Source: Podospora bellae-mahoneyi
Taxonomy: Eukaryota; Ascomycota; Sordariomycetes; Sordariales; Podosporaceae
DNA length: 64,000 bases
Direction of reading: 5' to 3'
Assembly: GCF_035222275.1 (NCBI RefSeq)
Contig: NC_085881.1
Location: forward strand, 2,914,001 to 2,978,000
The notes under the pieces are model-generated. The model made no database searches and was not told where the DNA came from. It saw only the letters and a list, made by a program, of their open reading frames with translations. Position 1 is the first letter of the stretch. Each line of letters begins with the position of its first letter. The translations under genes and the position numbers were made by a program. Shown here piece by piece: positions 21,861 through 32,732 of this stretch.

Positions 21861-23372
21861 TCTTTTTTCTTTTCTGTCTGAGCGAGTCTTTTGATATAAA
21901 ATAATAATAGAATGGTACATACGTTTTCACCAAAAGAATAGGGAAGCTTGCTGCTGTGTGATTCTTCTAGGTCATGTGGTACGTGGAGGCCCCTTTTGTG
22001 GAGTCCAAGAGGGTATTGTTTCCAGAGCAACGGCTCCTTGAAACTATTTGTGAAATGCCTGATGCATATCGGTATGCATAATCCTTGGGTCATGGGCCCC
22101 CAGAGCAAGTCAATGGGCCTATCAGCTATCCTTAAGGTGCTCTTTACTACTTTGAACACTTATTCAATACATTCTGAGGGCTAAGGAGAATCTTTTCAGC
22201 GCCTGATGCCCATCGTTCAACGCTAGATAGTCATTACCGTTCAAATTCGTGGTCTTGGGTAGATACGTTGCAGTGTTCAGAACCTATTCCGTCTGCAACT
22301 GAACATATCCATTTACCAACAGGCATCTGTTGGTCCTTTCCCTGTAATGACCCGGTGCCTTTCCAATGCATGTATTCTTTGCTCTTGTGTCCATGTTCAG
22401 ACTTTTTGCTTTGGCGAATGAGGTTGTGTCCCTGATTTTTGCGATCGGCAGGTGTATGTGTGTGTGTGTGTGTGTGTGTGTCAGCATCGAAACTCACCAA
22501 CGGAGGGTTAAGCATGGGCTGTGGTTCAGGACGCAGAGAACGTGATTGAGGCACAGCAACAAAGGGAGCTAGCTAGGTCTTCAGAACGGCAGATGCCGCG
22601 CGCTGCAAGGATCATCCAGAAGCCTGTCTTTGCCGTGCGCAGGCACCAACGTGCTGAATATGCCTCTTTTCTGCAGCGAATATCACTATGGACCTGCCTG
22701 TAGCGTAGCGTGAAGCTGTTGTGTTGGGTTTGGCTGCTCGAGGTCCGATACTCGTGATGTGTTCTGCTGTTACAGACTGGGAATTGGAAAACATGAAACT
22801 TGGGATGAGCCCTATATCTGAGCGCGATCGCCTACTCCAAAAGTTTATTGCATCTTCAAGACAGTTTTGGTGGCCGAACTGCCGGAGATGAAATGTACCT
22901 TTGTGACGCTAGAATCATATCTCCACAGCAAAGATCATTTCCCATCTCCACCAGCTTGGCGAAACCTAACAAACTTCCATTTTTCGGCCCCCGGAACGGC
23001 CCATCAACACCCATACCGCCCCCCAACGCATCCTCCCATCTGACTTGGCATCCAAGGTCAAGTTTCGGCTGAAGTGGCACAGCACCACCCAAATCCAACC
23101 CGCTTTCCCAAATCTCACCCCCTTAGGCGAACCACTTTTCAACAAAAAGGTAAAGATTCTCTCTCCACGCTGTGCCACGCACCCAAACCCACACACTGGG
23201 CTGAGCATCTTATCCCCTTATCCCCCTATGGCGCGCCACGTCCGGGTATACCGCCCGTGCCGCACTCCTACACCCCCAGGCAACTCATGAGATTTATCCA
23301 ATCATCATGTGCCAAAAAATACAAAAAGGGGTTAGCCAGGTTTATGGGCGTATAGCAAAGGCCCCACCACAC
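21861..23372. other. Intergenic with a TG microsatellite
   Basis: About 1.5 kb without a recognised gene. Only the TG repeat at 22457-22481 stands out. Confidence 0.5.
22457..22481. repeat. TG dinucleotide microsatellite
   Basis: About 12 uninterrupted TG units. Confidence 0.9.
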
Positions 23373-23690
23373 CTACCTGAGCATTAGTAACCACGCCGCA
23401 TTGGAACACTGCATAAACACATCAAGCTGGAAGACTTGACGCTGTTGGTTGTTGCTGACCATCCGGTATGCGTCGAGATGGCGAAGCAATCCTTCACAAG
23501 TCCAAAACCCCTTTGGCGCCCACATTTTCATGGTGTTCCAGTTCTGGGGGAGAAAAAGACTTAGAATCCAAAGAAAGAACGGGGTTTTTTGCCTTGTCTT
23601 ACTTTCTGGATAGCGACAACTGAGATTCCGAGCGATATATTTGGAACTGGACGATGAAAAGGACGACATTCTAGAAAGTCGACGTTTACA
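23373..23690 (-). other. Orphan coding-like exon(s), unrecognised
   Basis: A stretch reading AIQK, then an intron with GTAAGA and CCCCAG ends (about 23545-23603), then NWNTMKMWAPKGFWTCEGLL continuing to FMQCSNAAWLLML has the amino-acid make-up of real protein and keeps frame across the splice in phase 0. It ends at a possible donor (GTAGGT) near 23376. No start codon or further exon could be attached. It may be a gene remnant or a piece of a multi-exon gene I could not assemble. Low confidence. Confidence 0.3.
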
Positions 23691-23766
23691 CTACCCTTCC
23701 AAGACATTGACGATAACGACTTCTTTTGTCGTGCCACTCAGCTCTTGCTGAGCGACGCCCGCCAAG

Positions 23767-25218
23767 ATGGTCTCCCTCACCACAGAGCAGTCATTGGCGG
23801 TGCTCGAAATGCTACCGAAATGCGCTGTATGATGATACATCAACATCCAATCCTTCACTGGTCCCTTGCTAATAACCTTGCTCAAGATGGATTGCATGAT
23901 GGGAGCACCCAGCACCGGCCAGGGCTCGACAGATGTTGATCTTTGCGCACCTCAACCTCTAGAGACCACCAACTGGGTGATGGGTTGCATGAAAAGCAAC
24001 TGCTCAACTCCAGAAGCACTCTTTACTCAGAATGCGACCTTGCGAGCCTGCGGTGTTGAACCTAGGATGGAGAGGCAGTGGCTGCCTGTGATGACGACGT
24101 TTATGATCCTTGCCTTCATTGCCGTCGTGCTGCGGGTGGCCAACCGGCTTTACACGACCAAGACGTATTGGTGGGACGATATCTTTTTGTCGTTGTCGAT
24201 GGTATGTTATGGAGAGGCTGTCAAGAGAAATGAGGTAACTGACTGTGCTCAAGGCTGGCTCCTTTGCCTACGCTTCGATTCATTACGAGGCGATAGGTCA
24301 CGGTTTCGGACGAGAGTTTTGGTCTCTGTCGCCAGAGGAGATAAACTATATTATCGCTGTGAGTATTCTTGCCAAACATCGCCGTCGACTACTTCCACTT
24401 ACCAGGGTTAACAGGGCGTATACGCGAGCATGCTCGTCTTCCACGCAGCTCGCATGCTGCTGCGCCACTCGCAAATCCTCTTCTTCCTTCGCATCTTCGT
24501 GGTGGGCAACTCGAGGCCAATGATCAAAGGAACCATGATAGCAAATGCTGTCCTCTCCACCGCCATCGGTCTCATCATGGCGCTCCAGTGCATGCCCGTC
24601 AGTTTCTTCTGGACGCGATGGGACTCGACGCAGGAGGGCAAGTGCCTGAACAACCTCCAGACCCTATGGATCACCTCCGTCTTCACCATGTTACTGGACG
24701 CCTGGACACTCATCCTGCCACTGCCCTACGTGGCCAAACTGCAGTTGTCGGTGAGGAAGCGATTCGGCATCTCGGTCATGCTCGCCACCGGTCTGAGCAT
24801 CCTCATCTTCAGCATCCTCAAGTTCTGGTCTGGTGCCATCACAGTGGAGGAGCCCAACCCAATGTTTACCTTTGCCCAGGTGTCGATGTGGGCGTCGTTG
24901 GAGATCAACGTGGGGATTATCTGTGCTTGCTTACCGGGTATAAGACTACTATTCAGCAACTTGTTCAGGCAGACGGGTTGGTTTATGACGAGCAGTATTA
25001 GGAGGACGGAGCATATTTCGCTGTCTGGGTCTCCCGACCGGAGTGGGAAGAAGTCGTGCCCGGAGTCGCAGATTCGCATCACGACAACTATTCAGACCAA
25101 GGCCACGCATGCGTTGACTGATTCCGAGTCGCATCTGCCTCTCCATGCGGCGAGCTTGGGGACGGCGATTCATCCTGCGAGGCAAGAGCTGGGTGTGGTG
25201 GCCAATGCTTGGGCTTGA
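23767..25218 (+). CDS. CFEM-rhodopsin-like (PTH11-type) seven-helix membrane protein
   Basis: Exons 23767-23826, 23887-24201, 24254-24358 and 24415-25218, all phase 0, give 427 residues. The N-terminal 80 residues follow the CFEM layout (LPKCA, DCMM, STGQG, DLCAP, GCMKSNC, RACGV), but the Cys expected in the STGQC position and one of the CxC pair are replaced. Seven hydrophobic helices follow from about residue 88, with the family marks WWDDIFL and YGFG-like HGFGREFW and the IPLPY-type LILPLPYV, as in fungal rhodopsin-domain PTH11-like receptors implicated in surface sensing. The cytoplasmic tail (about 330-427) is basic and Ser/Thr-rich. No signal peptide precedes the CFEM domain, so a 5' exon may be missing. 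High confidence in family. Confidence 0.8.
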
Positions 25219-25780
25219 GTGGACGTCGGAGAGGGACTGTATAGATAGAATTGGAGATACCCATAGTGTCATTGAAGCAATGTTTCCGTGAAATCGCCGT
25301 GACTAAAAGGTCGATGTCATTGGCATGGTGTGAGCCTGTCATCGTCTTTCGTCACAAATCAGGTTCGCCGCAGAAGGAAGGCACGCCAGTAGTAGCTGCA
25401 CCAGCAACCGTCACCATTGAACCACTGTTCCTTCCATGTGAAAAAGAGAAAATGGAACCGACTGACATGCCGACTGTTCCTCTGCAGTTGGACTAATGCG
25501 ACCGTATGACTGATAACCGCCCGCCCTGCGCCGCTACGCCCATCGATCCAAGCTTGCGTCTTTGCCTGGGCTGTTGTGTTGTTACGTCTTCGGTCGGGAA
25601 CACGGCGCTCAGACTGACCTGAGAGTGATGTTTGGAATAGCAAGGTCATTCATACCACCACCCTGCCCAAAGGATAGTTACAGTGGTTTTCTTGACCTTT
25701 CGACGTAGGCGACAACTAGGTGCAGCGCTACTACACCACTCAACGATGCATGGAAGCGATCTAGAGAACCGAACCGGAAA
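25219..25780. other. Intergenic, no gene recognised
   Basis: 3' flank of the CFEM receptor gene and 5' flank of the MFS pseudogene. Nothing else seen. Confidence 0.5.
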
Positions 25781-25783
25781 GCA

Positions 25784-26694
25784 ATGAAAGAATACCACGA
25801 TAGAGCCTTGGTGTGCTCAACCCAAAGGACACAGTCGACGTTTCAGGTTTGATATCCTTCTTGTCTACTCAGTTGCATGCTGACGCCCTCTACCGTCCAT
25901 CTAGGCACCGTCCTCCTTCTCGTCGGCCTCTCTCCCCAACCAAACCCGACACTCACTCGGATGGCCTTAATCTCCCCTCCCCTCCCGAAAAACCCAACCA
26001 AACCTCCTCTCCTCCACGTGACGATGAACCCCCAAATACCACCCCCACTGGCATCCTCCTAGCCCCTCAACCCCTCCCCCATGACCTCCTCAGCTGGCCC
26101 CCCTGGCGCCGCAACCTCGCCCTCCTCATAATAGGCCTCTACTCGCTCCTCAGCGGCGGAACAACCCCCCTCCTCGCAGCAGGCTTCACCAACATCTCCC
26201 AAATCTTCTCCATCCCCCTCCACCGCATCTCCCTCACTACCGGCCTCGGTATCGGCTGTCTCCTCGCCTCCCCCACGGCGATACTCTACGGGAAACGTCC
26301 CGTTTACCTAGCTGGCTCCCTCATTTTTCTCCTGACATGTGTCTGGTGCGCGTTAAGTCCGATCTTTGAGAGTTTATTGCTTGCACGGTTTGTGCAAGGG
26401 GTGGCAATCAGTCCTGCGGAGGCGCTGCCGAGCGCGACGATCATGGAGTTGTTCTTTTTGCATGAACGAGGGGGCGGGGGGCGGGAGGATAGGGGTTTAT
26501 GGGCTTTGTTTGTTTGGGGGGGGGAAGAATTGGTGCCACAAGCGGATACGTCGAAGGGAGTGGCGGGGCGAATTTGGGGTCCGTGTAGAAAGCGAGCTTT
26601 TGCAATGGTGGTAGATCTGGAGATAGAGGTGGTAAGAAGGGAACATGTTGTCATCTATACACTTCTATACACCATATTATACCGTACCTTCTAA
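25784..26694 (+). pseudogene. Truncated major facilitator (MFS) transporter pseudogene
   Basis: The middle part reads as the first third of a fungal DHA1-like MFS transporter: PPWRRNLALLIIGLYSLLSGG (TM1), FTNISQIFSIPLHRISLTTG, LLASPTAILYGKRPVYLAG (loop 2-3 motif with GKRPV) and ARFVQGVAISPAEALPSATI (TM4). After the HERG motif the family sequence (RIGVYGLCLFGGGKN) continues in another frame and is lost within about 60 residues; TM5-12 are absent. The N-terminal GTVLLL segment also sits in a different frame from TM1. So there are at least two frame slips plus loss of the C-terminal two thirds. Good confidence that it is an MFS remnant. Confidence 0.6.
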
Positions 26695-26699
26695 TAACA

Positions 26700-27520
26700 C
26701 GATGACTGCTGTTGCAATGTAGCCTTGGTGAGAGCACTCAAACATGATAGTTTGCAGTTTGCGACAGCATGGAAGGATTCAAATAACCAAAATTGCTTAG
26801 CTGGACAGCGAGACATGATACTACTTCTAGGTGATCAAGGAGCTATTTTGATCACGGAGAGCGTTGACACTTACACGGCAATACTTGACGGCGGGGGGAC
26901 GGAAACCACGGTAGCCGCCGCTGCCCTAGGACGGGTCCGGGCTCTGGAGCTGAACGTGCCTCAGCTGGCTGGATTATATTGACAATGTCAAAAGCTTTGC
27001 CAGAATCCTCATCAATATCGTGACAGGCACTGAGTGGCGATGATGTTTGCAGACGTAATCCTGTGTGTGGACCTTGGCCAAGACATGTCTCGGCAAAAAT
27101 GGATTTTGAAGGCATCGAGATTTACAAAAAAAAAAGAAAATCCCATGTTGCATGTGTCAGGGACCGGTGGAGACGCCAAACGGTCCCTGGACCAAGGCGC
27201 TAACAGAGGTTGCGCCAAGTCAAAGGCAGAACTGTTAGTGTCAGCCATTACCCCTGTCGTTTCGACGTCACTGGACCCTTACTCTTATCGCTACCAAGAG
27301 ATCCACCATCAGTGCTCCAAAGCCAATCAGACGAACCAAACGCCCGATAAGAAAGTGGAAAGTTTGGGCCGTCGCATTTGAGGGCAGTCTCTTGCAGCAC
27401 CGTCCTTCACTGCGCTTGCACCTACCATTGTTTGGTGTGTTTACCTTCTTTCACACATACCCACCACCACAAAGCCACCTACCCAACGGTCGCTTCTCAT
27501 TGTGTGCTTCCCAGCCGCAA
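26700..27520. other. Intergenic, promoter of mss116
   Basis: No gene recognised; the last 150 nt are a pyrimidine-rich leader typical of fungal transcription starts. Confidence 0.5.
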
Positions 27521-29494
27521 ATGTTCTTTCCCACAGCTCGTCTCTCACAACACGCGCTGCCCAGGCTTCTTAACCTCACGCTCCGCCAGACTGCTCAGCA
27601 AAATATACTACTCTCTTCCTTCGCCACACATATTGGTCGTATTAGAGTCTCGTTCTCTACATTCTCCCCCTTGCGCACCGCATCCGCGACCGCATCCGCG
27701 ACCGCATCCGCCGAGATGGCTTCGATCCAGATTCCCACCGTGACTGCCGGCAGCGAGCGCGTCCCTTTCTCACAGCTCAAGGGTCGCATTGCGCCCCAGC
27801 TCCTCCAAAATATCGAGAAGATGGGCCTCACACACATGTCCCCAGTGCAAGAAAAGGTCCTGCAGATGTCCAGCCTCAAGAACGACTGCCTCGTACAAGC
27901 CAAGACCGGAACCGGCAAGACGATCGCTTTCCTGCTCCCCGCCCTCCAAAACATCATGACCGCCCCAGACCTGCAGCGCGAGTTCGTTGCAATCCTCGTC
28001 CTCGCTCCCACCCGCGAGCTGGCCCAGCAGATTGCCGATGAGTGTGACAAGCTCACCGGGAAGTCTTTCGAGTGCCACATTGCCGTAGGCGGCACCTCCA
28101 AGAACTCGCTCCTTCGGAGGTTCCTCAATGGCAAACCCACCATCCTCGTCGCCACCCCCGGCCGCCTCATCGACTACCTCTCCGAAGAAGAAACCAGACA
28201 CAAACTCACCAAGCTCCGCTGCGTGGTCCTTGACGAGGCAGACCGCATGCTCGACCAGGGGTTTGCCCCCTCCATCAAGAGAATCTTGCAACAAATCCCC
28301 AAGAAGCAAACTGCTGGCTGGCAAGGCATGTGCTTCTCTGCTACCGTCCCAGACGAGATTCAGCAGTTCCTGCCCTTGGTCCTCGACAAGAAGCACGACC
28401 GCATTTCCACCATCGACCCCAATGAGACCCCTACCGTCGACAGAATCCCCCAATCCGCCATCCCTATCCCCTCCATCGCCGACGCCCTTCCCGTCTTGCA
28501 CTCCTACCTCATGACACAAAAGAAAACCAACCCCCAGCTCAAAGCCGTCATCTTCTGCGGCACCGCCCGCCACGCCGCTTTGCTCTACCACATCTTTGGT
28601 CCCACCGGCGGCGCCGCCCCCAAAGGCCTCTCCTGCTTCCAGATGCACTCCCGTCTTTCCCAACCAGCACGTACACGAACAATCGAAGAGTTCAAGAACG
28701 CCGAATCAGGCCTCATGTTTGCATCTGATGTCATTGGACGTGGCATGGACTTCCCTGACATTGACCTAGTCATCCAGATGGGCTTCCCTCCCGAAAAAGC
28801 ACAATACGTCCATCGTGTTGGGAGAACGGGAAGAGCAGGCAAGTCGGGGGAAGCAACCATGATTTTGACGCCCCAGGAGATGAGGTTTGTGAGAGCGAAT
28901 AAGGACTTTCCCATCAAGGTTACTGAGCCATTGTATGTTTCTCGCCCCCATCTCCCCTTTCCCCTTTTTCTTTACTAAACACTTCTTCAAAGCAACCACC
29001 CCGACCTGCCAAAATCGGTTACCAAGATTGAGGAAGCTCTCGCCAAGGTGCCGGAGTTGACGAAATTCCAAGCTTATACCGCCTTCCTCGGCTTCAACAT
29101 CACCGTGGCGAGACAGCTGGGCCTCCAGCCGCCAGAGATTGTTGGTTTGGCCAACGAGTTTGCCTATGCGATGGGGTACGAGGAGATCCCAGAGGTGGAG
29201 GCCAAGATGGTGGGCAAGATGGGGCTCAAGGGCGTGCCCGGGTTGAGGATCATGGGCAAGGGGGGAGTGAGCAGAGCTGCTCCGGTGCCGAGCGGAAGGA
29301 CGGGAGGGGGGAGGGCCCAGGGTGGCCCGGGGAGGATGCAGAGGGGCAAGGTGGCTGATCCCAGGCCGCAAGGGGCGAGTGGAGGCAATAATGGGAGCAG
29401 GCTGGACGGCAACAGGAGGGGGCCGAGAGAGAGCACGGGTGCCAACGCCGAGGAGCCGAGCAGGAAACGGCCCAGGCGTGGTGCCCAGTCGTGA
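27521..29494 (+). CDS. mss116: Mitochondrial DEAD-box ATP-dependent RNA helicase MSS116
   Basis: Exons 27521-28932 and 28993-29494 (GTATGT/AAAG, phase 2) give 637 residues. The first about 65 residues are a basic, hydroxylated, acid-free presequence (MFFPTARLSQHALPRLLNLT), fitting mitochondrial import. Core motifs: Q motif near 105-110, AKTGTGKT 127-134, PTRELA 163-168, TPGRL 212-216, DEAD 238-241, SAT 273-275, then DVIGRGMD and HRVGRTGRAG in domain 2. The C-terminal extension ends in an RGG-like basic tail. In yeast MSS116 unwinds RNA to help group I/II intron splicing and translation in mitochondria. A 12-bp repeat (27677-27711) encodes three TASA units in the presequence. The start was chosen as the first ATG giving the presequence. 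High confidence. Confidence 0.9.
27677..27711 (+). repeat. 12-bp in-frame tandem repeat, three copies
   Basis: The unit ACCGCATCCGCG encodes the repeated Thr-Ala-Ser-Ala in the mss116 presequence; copy number may vary between strains without breaking the frame. Confidence 0.85.
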
Positions 29495-29906
29495 AGCTTG
29501 TCTTGTTACTTGTAGTCTAGACATCAAGATTAGCTGTTGCTGTACTACTCAGACACAGTGTCGCCTCAATTCTTATTGCAAACAACAACTGCCACACGAT
29601 GGCACACGTCAGTAAATAAGCCAAGTTTTGCACCCATCATGCATGTCGTAAGCTTCCTTGTCCATTTCTCCACATGAGTCTGATAGGAATATGATAAAAG
29701 CTATTTGATTTGGGTTCATCTCATCATACACTGCCCTGCTCGCCATCAACTCGAATGTCCGCTTCGCGCAACCCGCAAATATGCACCCAGAGAATTCAAA
29801 GGTCCCGCCTTGTTGTAACCGTAAGCCATTGCATTGCGTTCATGAACAAAACAAAAAGAGAGAGGCGAATCCGCCCCGTCCTGTCGGCATCTGGCTCTCT
29901 CGACTC
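29495..29906. other. Convergent 3' flanks of mss116 and the OPT gene
   Basis: Short intergenic stretch between converging genes; no other structure seen. Confidence 0.55.
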
Positions 29907-32732
29907 TCAGCTGAACTCGCCCAATCTTGGACCAAAGTACTCGCCGTCGGTCAAATTCAGCAGAGTACAAGTCCCTTCGGCGTCGCAACCGGTATTCAAC
30001 ACATCGTTTCCCCACCAGTTCACCTGGAAGCCCCACAGCTGCACTGCGAAGAAGGTTACGACACCGCTGATAGCAATGCCGCACCCAAACGCAGCAGAAG
30101 TCACATAATTGTACTGTTCACGCTTCAGTGTCAGCGACCCTGCAACTTTCAATATACCTTGGGCTCTTGGCAACATACCTTTGACCAGAAGGCCAAGTAA
30201 CGCTTCTTCACAAACAACCACGAAAATGCACCCACCGGGACAGCAGGCCACATGTAGGCCAAGTTGAGCGGCGCCCAGTTCAGGGCACCGCTCATCATGA
30301 CCACTGGGTGGACATTGCGGAGTATGACGCTCTTGGGCCACTTCTTGTTCAAGTACCAAAACAACATGACCGCAAGGAAGCCAAACGGGAATCCCAACAA
30401 CGTCATCGAATACTGGCCACCGACACCCCAAATCTTTCGTGGACCGACCGTGCCCCAGAAGACAGCTGCCGTGAAGAACGTGTTGACGCCTGGGCAGAGG
30501 AAACGGAATGGTGCATCCGGAGTGCACACATTCTCGATGCGGGTTTGGTATTGCATAATCGCGACGCTGATCAAAGTCGAAACCAGCGTAGGGACCATCT
30601 GGGCACAAAAGGTAAACCGGGGTGGAATCTTGACGTAGTGGGCAAGCTTCAGATCACTGCTGAACGCTATAGCGTGGGCGCAGGTGACATATCCGTACGA
30701 CTTGAAAAAGCACATGCCAATCGCGTTGCCCTCCATCCAGACACCACCGATGAATTCCGCAATGACGTTCAGCGTGACCTCCACACCAGTCATGCCCGCA
30801 ATGATACCAATAGGGACGACGAAGACGAGACATAGGGCGATGCCGTACAACACCACAAACGGTGTCGTGTTCGTCGGCCACAAGGAGACGCCAACCATAC
30901 CGACGGCGATGGCAAAGGCCAAGCACGTCATATACCACCATTGTGGGACTTCGGGGTAGGCGCGCATGAGCCGATTATGGACATCAAGAAGGTCCACATC
31001 CTCTTCGGTCGACTCTTCGCCGCGTGCATTTTTGGACCTCAACCTTCGCATGGTGAACTTGGCTCTTTGCCACAACTCATTCAGGCCGAGCTTTATCTCC
31101 AGGCGGTGGTAGAGAGCGGCATAAGTCACCGTCGCAGCGTACAAGGCGAAAAAGAACGTGTACACGACCACGTTGCTTGCAGCCAGGTAAGGAGGCGAGT
31201 ATGCTTCATACTTCTTGGCGTCAAAGAGTCCATTGTCATCCACGATAGATCTGACTTTGTAAATGTGGCCGAAGTGGTCGAAAGGCCGGTTTGAGTTGAT
31301 GGGGAGGTAGGCCGTGTAGTAGGTGTTGGTGTAGTAAAGGCCAATGATGACGAACATGGACAGGAATGCCCCGAAGAAGTAATTGAAGGTAGAGAAGAAG
31401 GGCACCATCAAAGGATCAAGCGCAAAGACGTTCCAGTCCAAGCTTGGCAGCGGGTTCAGCCCGAGGCCTGTCTGGCCACCCGTGATGCTGGCCAGATGAA
31501 CGTTTTGTGGCGAGATCCAGGTCATCCAGCTGAAGTAAGTCAGGGCGCCGCAAAGGTAGTTGGGAAGCCAGAAGTAGGCAAACATGGCCCCGCAAAGCCA
31601 ACAGAAATACTTCATTCGGGACACGGTCCAGCGAGTCTTGAACGGGCCCTCGATGGTTGTCTTCTCCAACTCCTTGTCGTGGAACGCAGAGTTGAGCGCG
31701 ATGGTCACCAAAGATGTTGGCCAGACGCAGAAAGCAGGGTAGACCAGAAAACGGCGGCAGATTCCGGCCAGCCCGTACCCGATGAAGTTGGTCGAGAGGC
31801 CAATGAGGAGCTGGTAGGCAATGCTGCGGGCCCATTCCTGTCCGAAGTATTGGGGGAGAACCTGAATCCAAGCAATGTAGTTGGTATAAGGAACGCTCTT
31901 GGCGACGCTGGCCATGATGGTGATAAGCATGTGCTCCTTCTTGTTGAAAGGTCCTGGATTCAGGCTGTGACGAACGCCGAAGAGGGTGATTCCCTTGTCG
32001 GGGAGCACGCGTGCCAAGAAGGTGCCAAAGGGGTAGGCCAGCAGCTGGACGACGGTTCCGCTGATACTAACAGCCGGGAGACGAATGTCGAAGAAGGAGT
32101 TGATGGAGGAGATGCAGATAGCAAACAAGACACCTATGCCCCAGGCACGGATGGTTGATACGGGTAGCGATGGGTCATCATGGTTGTCCACGACTGCTCG
32201 CACTTCGGTATAGGGTGAATTGTTGGTCATGAGAGCAGCCTCAATCTTCATCTCTTCAATCAGATGCTCATACTTTTGGGGGTTGGCGACCAAGTCGGCC
32301 TCGTGCCCTGTCCCGGGGTCAGTGGCTGAGTGGCAGGCCAGGTAAGGTAAGGAAAGGGGCCGTCACGAACCAAGGAACTCGTCAATGTGGTTGATGATCT
32401 CGATGGGGAAATTGGGGTCGCTGGCGTGTTGCTTGTGCACCTTTTTCATCATCTGAGAGCACGCGGTCAGTACAAGCCACGGCGTGAACTGGAGAGTGGG
32501 CGTGCGACTTGCGACTTACAGCGATAGTCTTGTCCAGCGTGAAGGTGGCAGCCAGGTGCTTAGCCTCAAGGAGATCTGACTCGGTCACATCAAACTCGCG
32601 CCCCGTCTCCTTCAGGCTCGCGGGAAGCTGTTCGGAAGAGTTGGTGTCGGAGAGCTTGATCTTTTCGCCCTCAACAGTGGTAGCGAAACTGACAGGCTCC
32701 TTGGCCTCGGACATGTCGTTGGCGGCCGTCAT
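29907..32732 (-). CDS. OPT-family oligopeptide transporter
   Basis: Exons 32732-32520, 32452-32371, 32307-30179 and 30113-29907 give 876 residues. An acidic N-terminal tail of about 150 residues precedes some 14-16 hydrophobic helices. The OPT signature SLNPGPFNKKEHMLI lies at 213-227, and a second family mark reads YWPTNTTP-like SLWPTNTTPF in the middle; the C-terminal NWWGNDVLN-GCD element is also typical. Members import small peptides, glutathione or metal-chelate peptides with protons across the plasma membrane. The last intron joins FWSK to YNYVTSAAFG in phase 0. Upstream lies a long purine/pyrimidine-biased leader and a palindrome-bearing promoter (33256-33295). High confidence in family; substrate unknown. 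Confidence 0.9.

Noticed and set aside
20712-21920. 402-codon minus-strand open frame across the FAD oxidase
   Set aside because: Exact antisense shadow of the oxidase coding exons; Gly/Val-rich composition typical of shadows.
22234-22554. Open frame through the TG microsatellite
   Set aside because: The reading frame depends on repeat-encoded His-Thr runs and has no other support.
27770-28663. 297-codon minus-strand open frame across mss116
   Set aside because: Antisense shadow of a highly conserved helicase.
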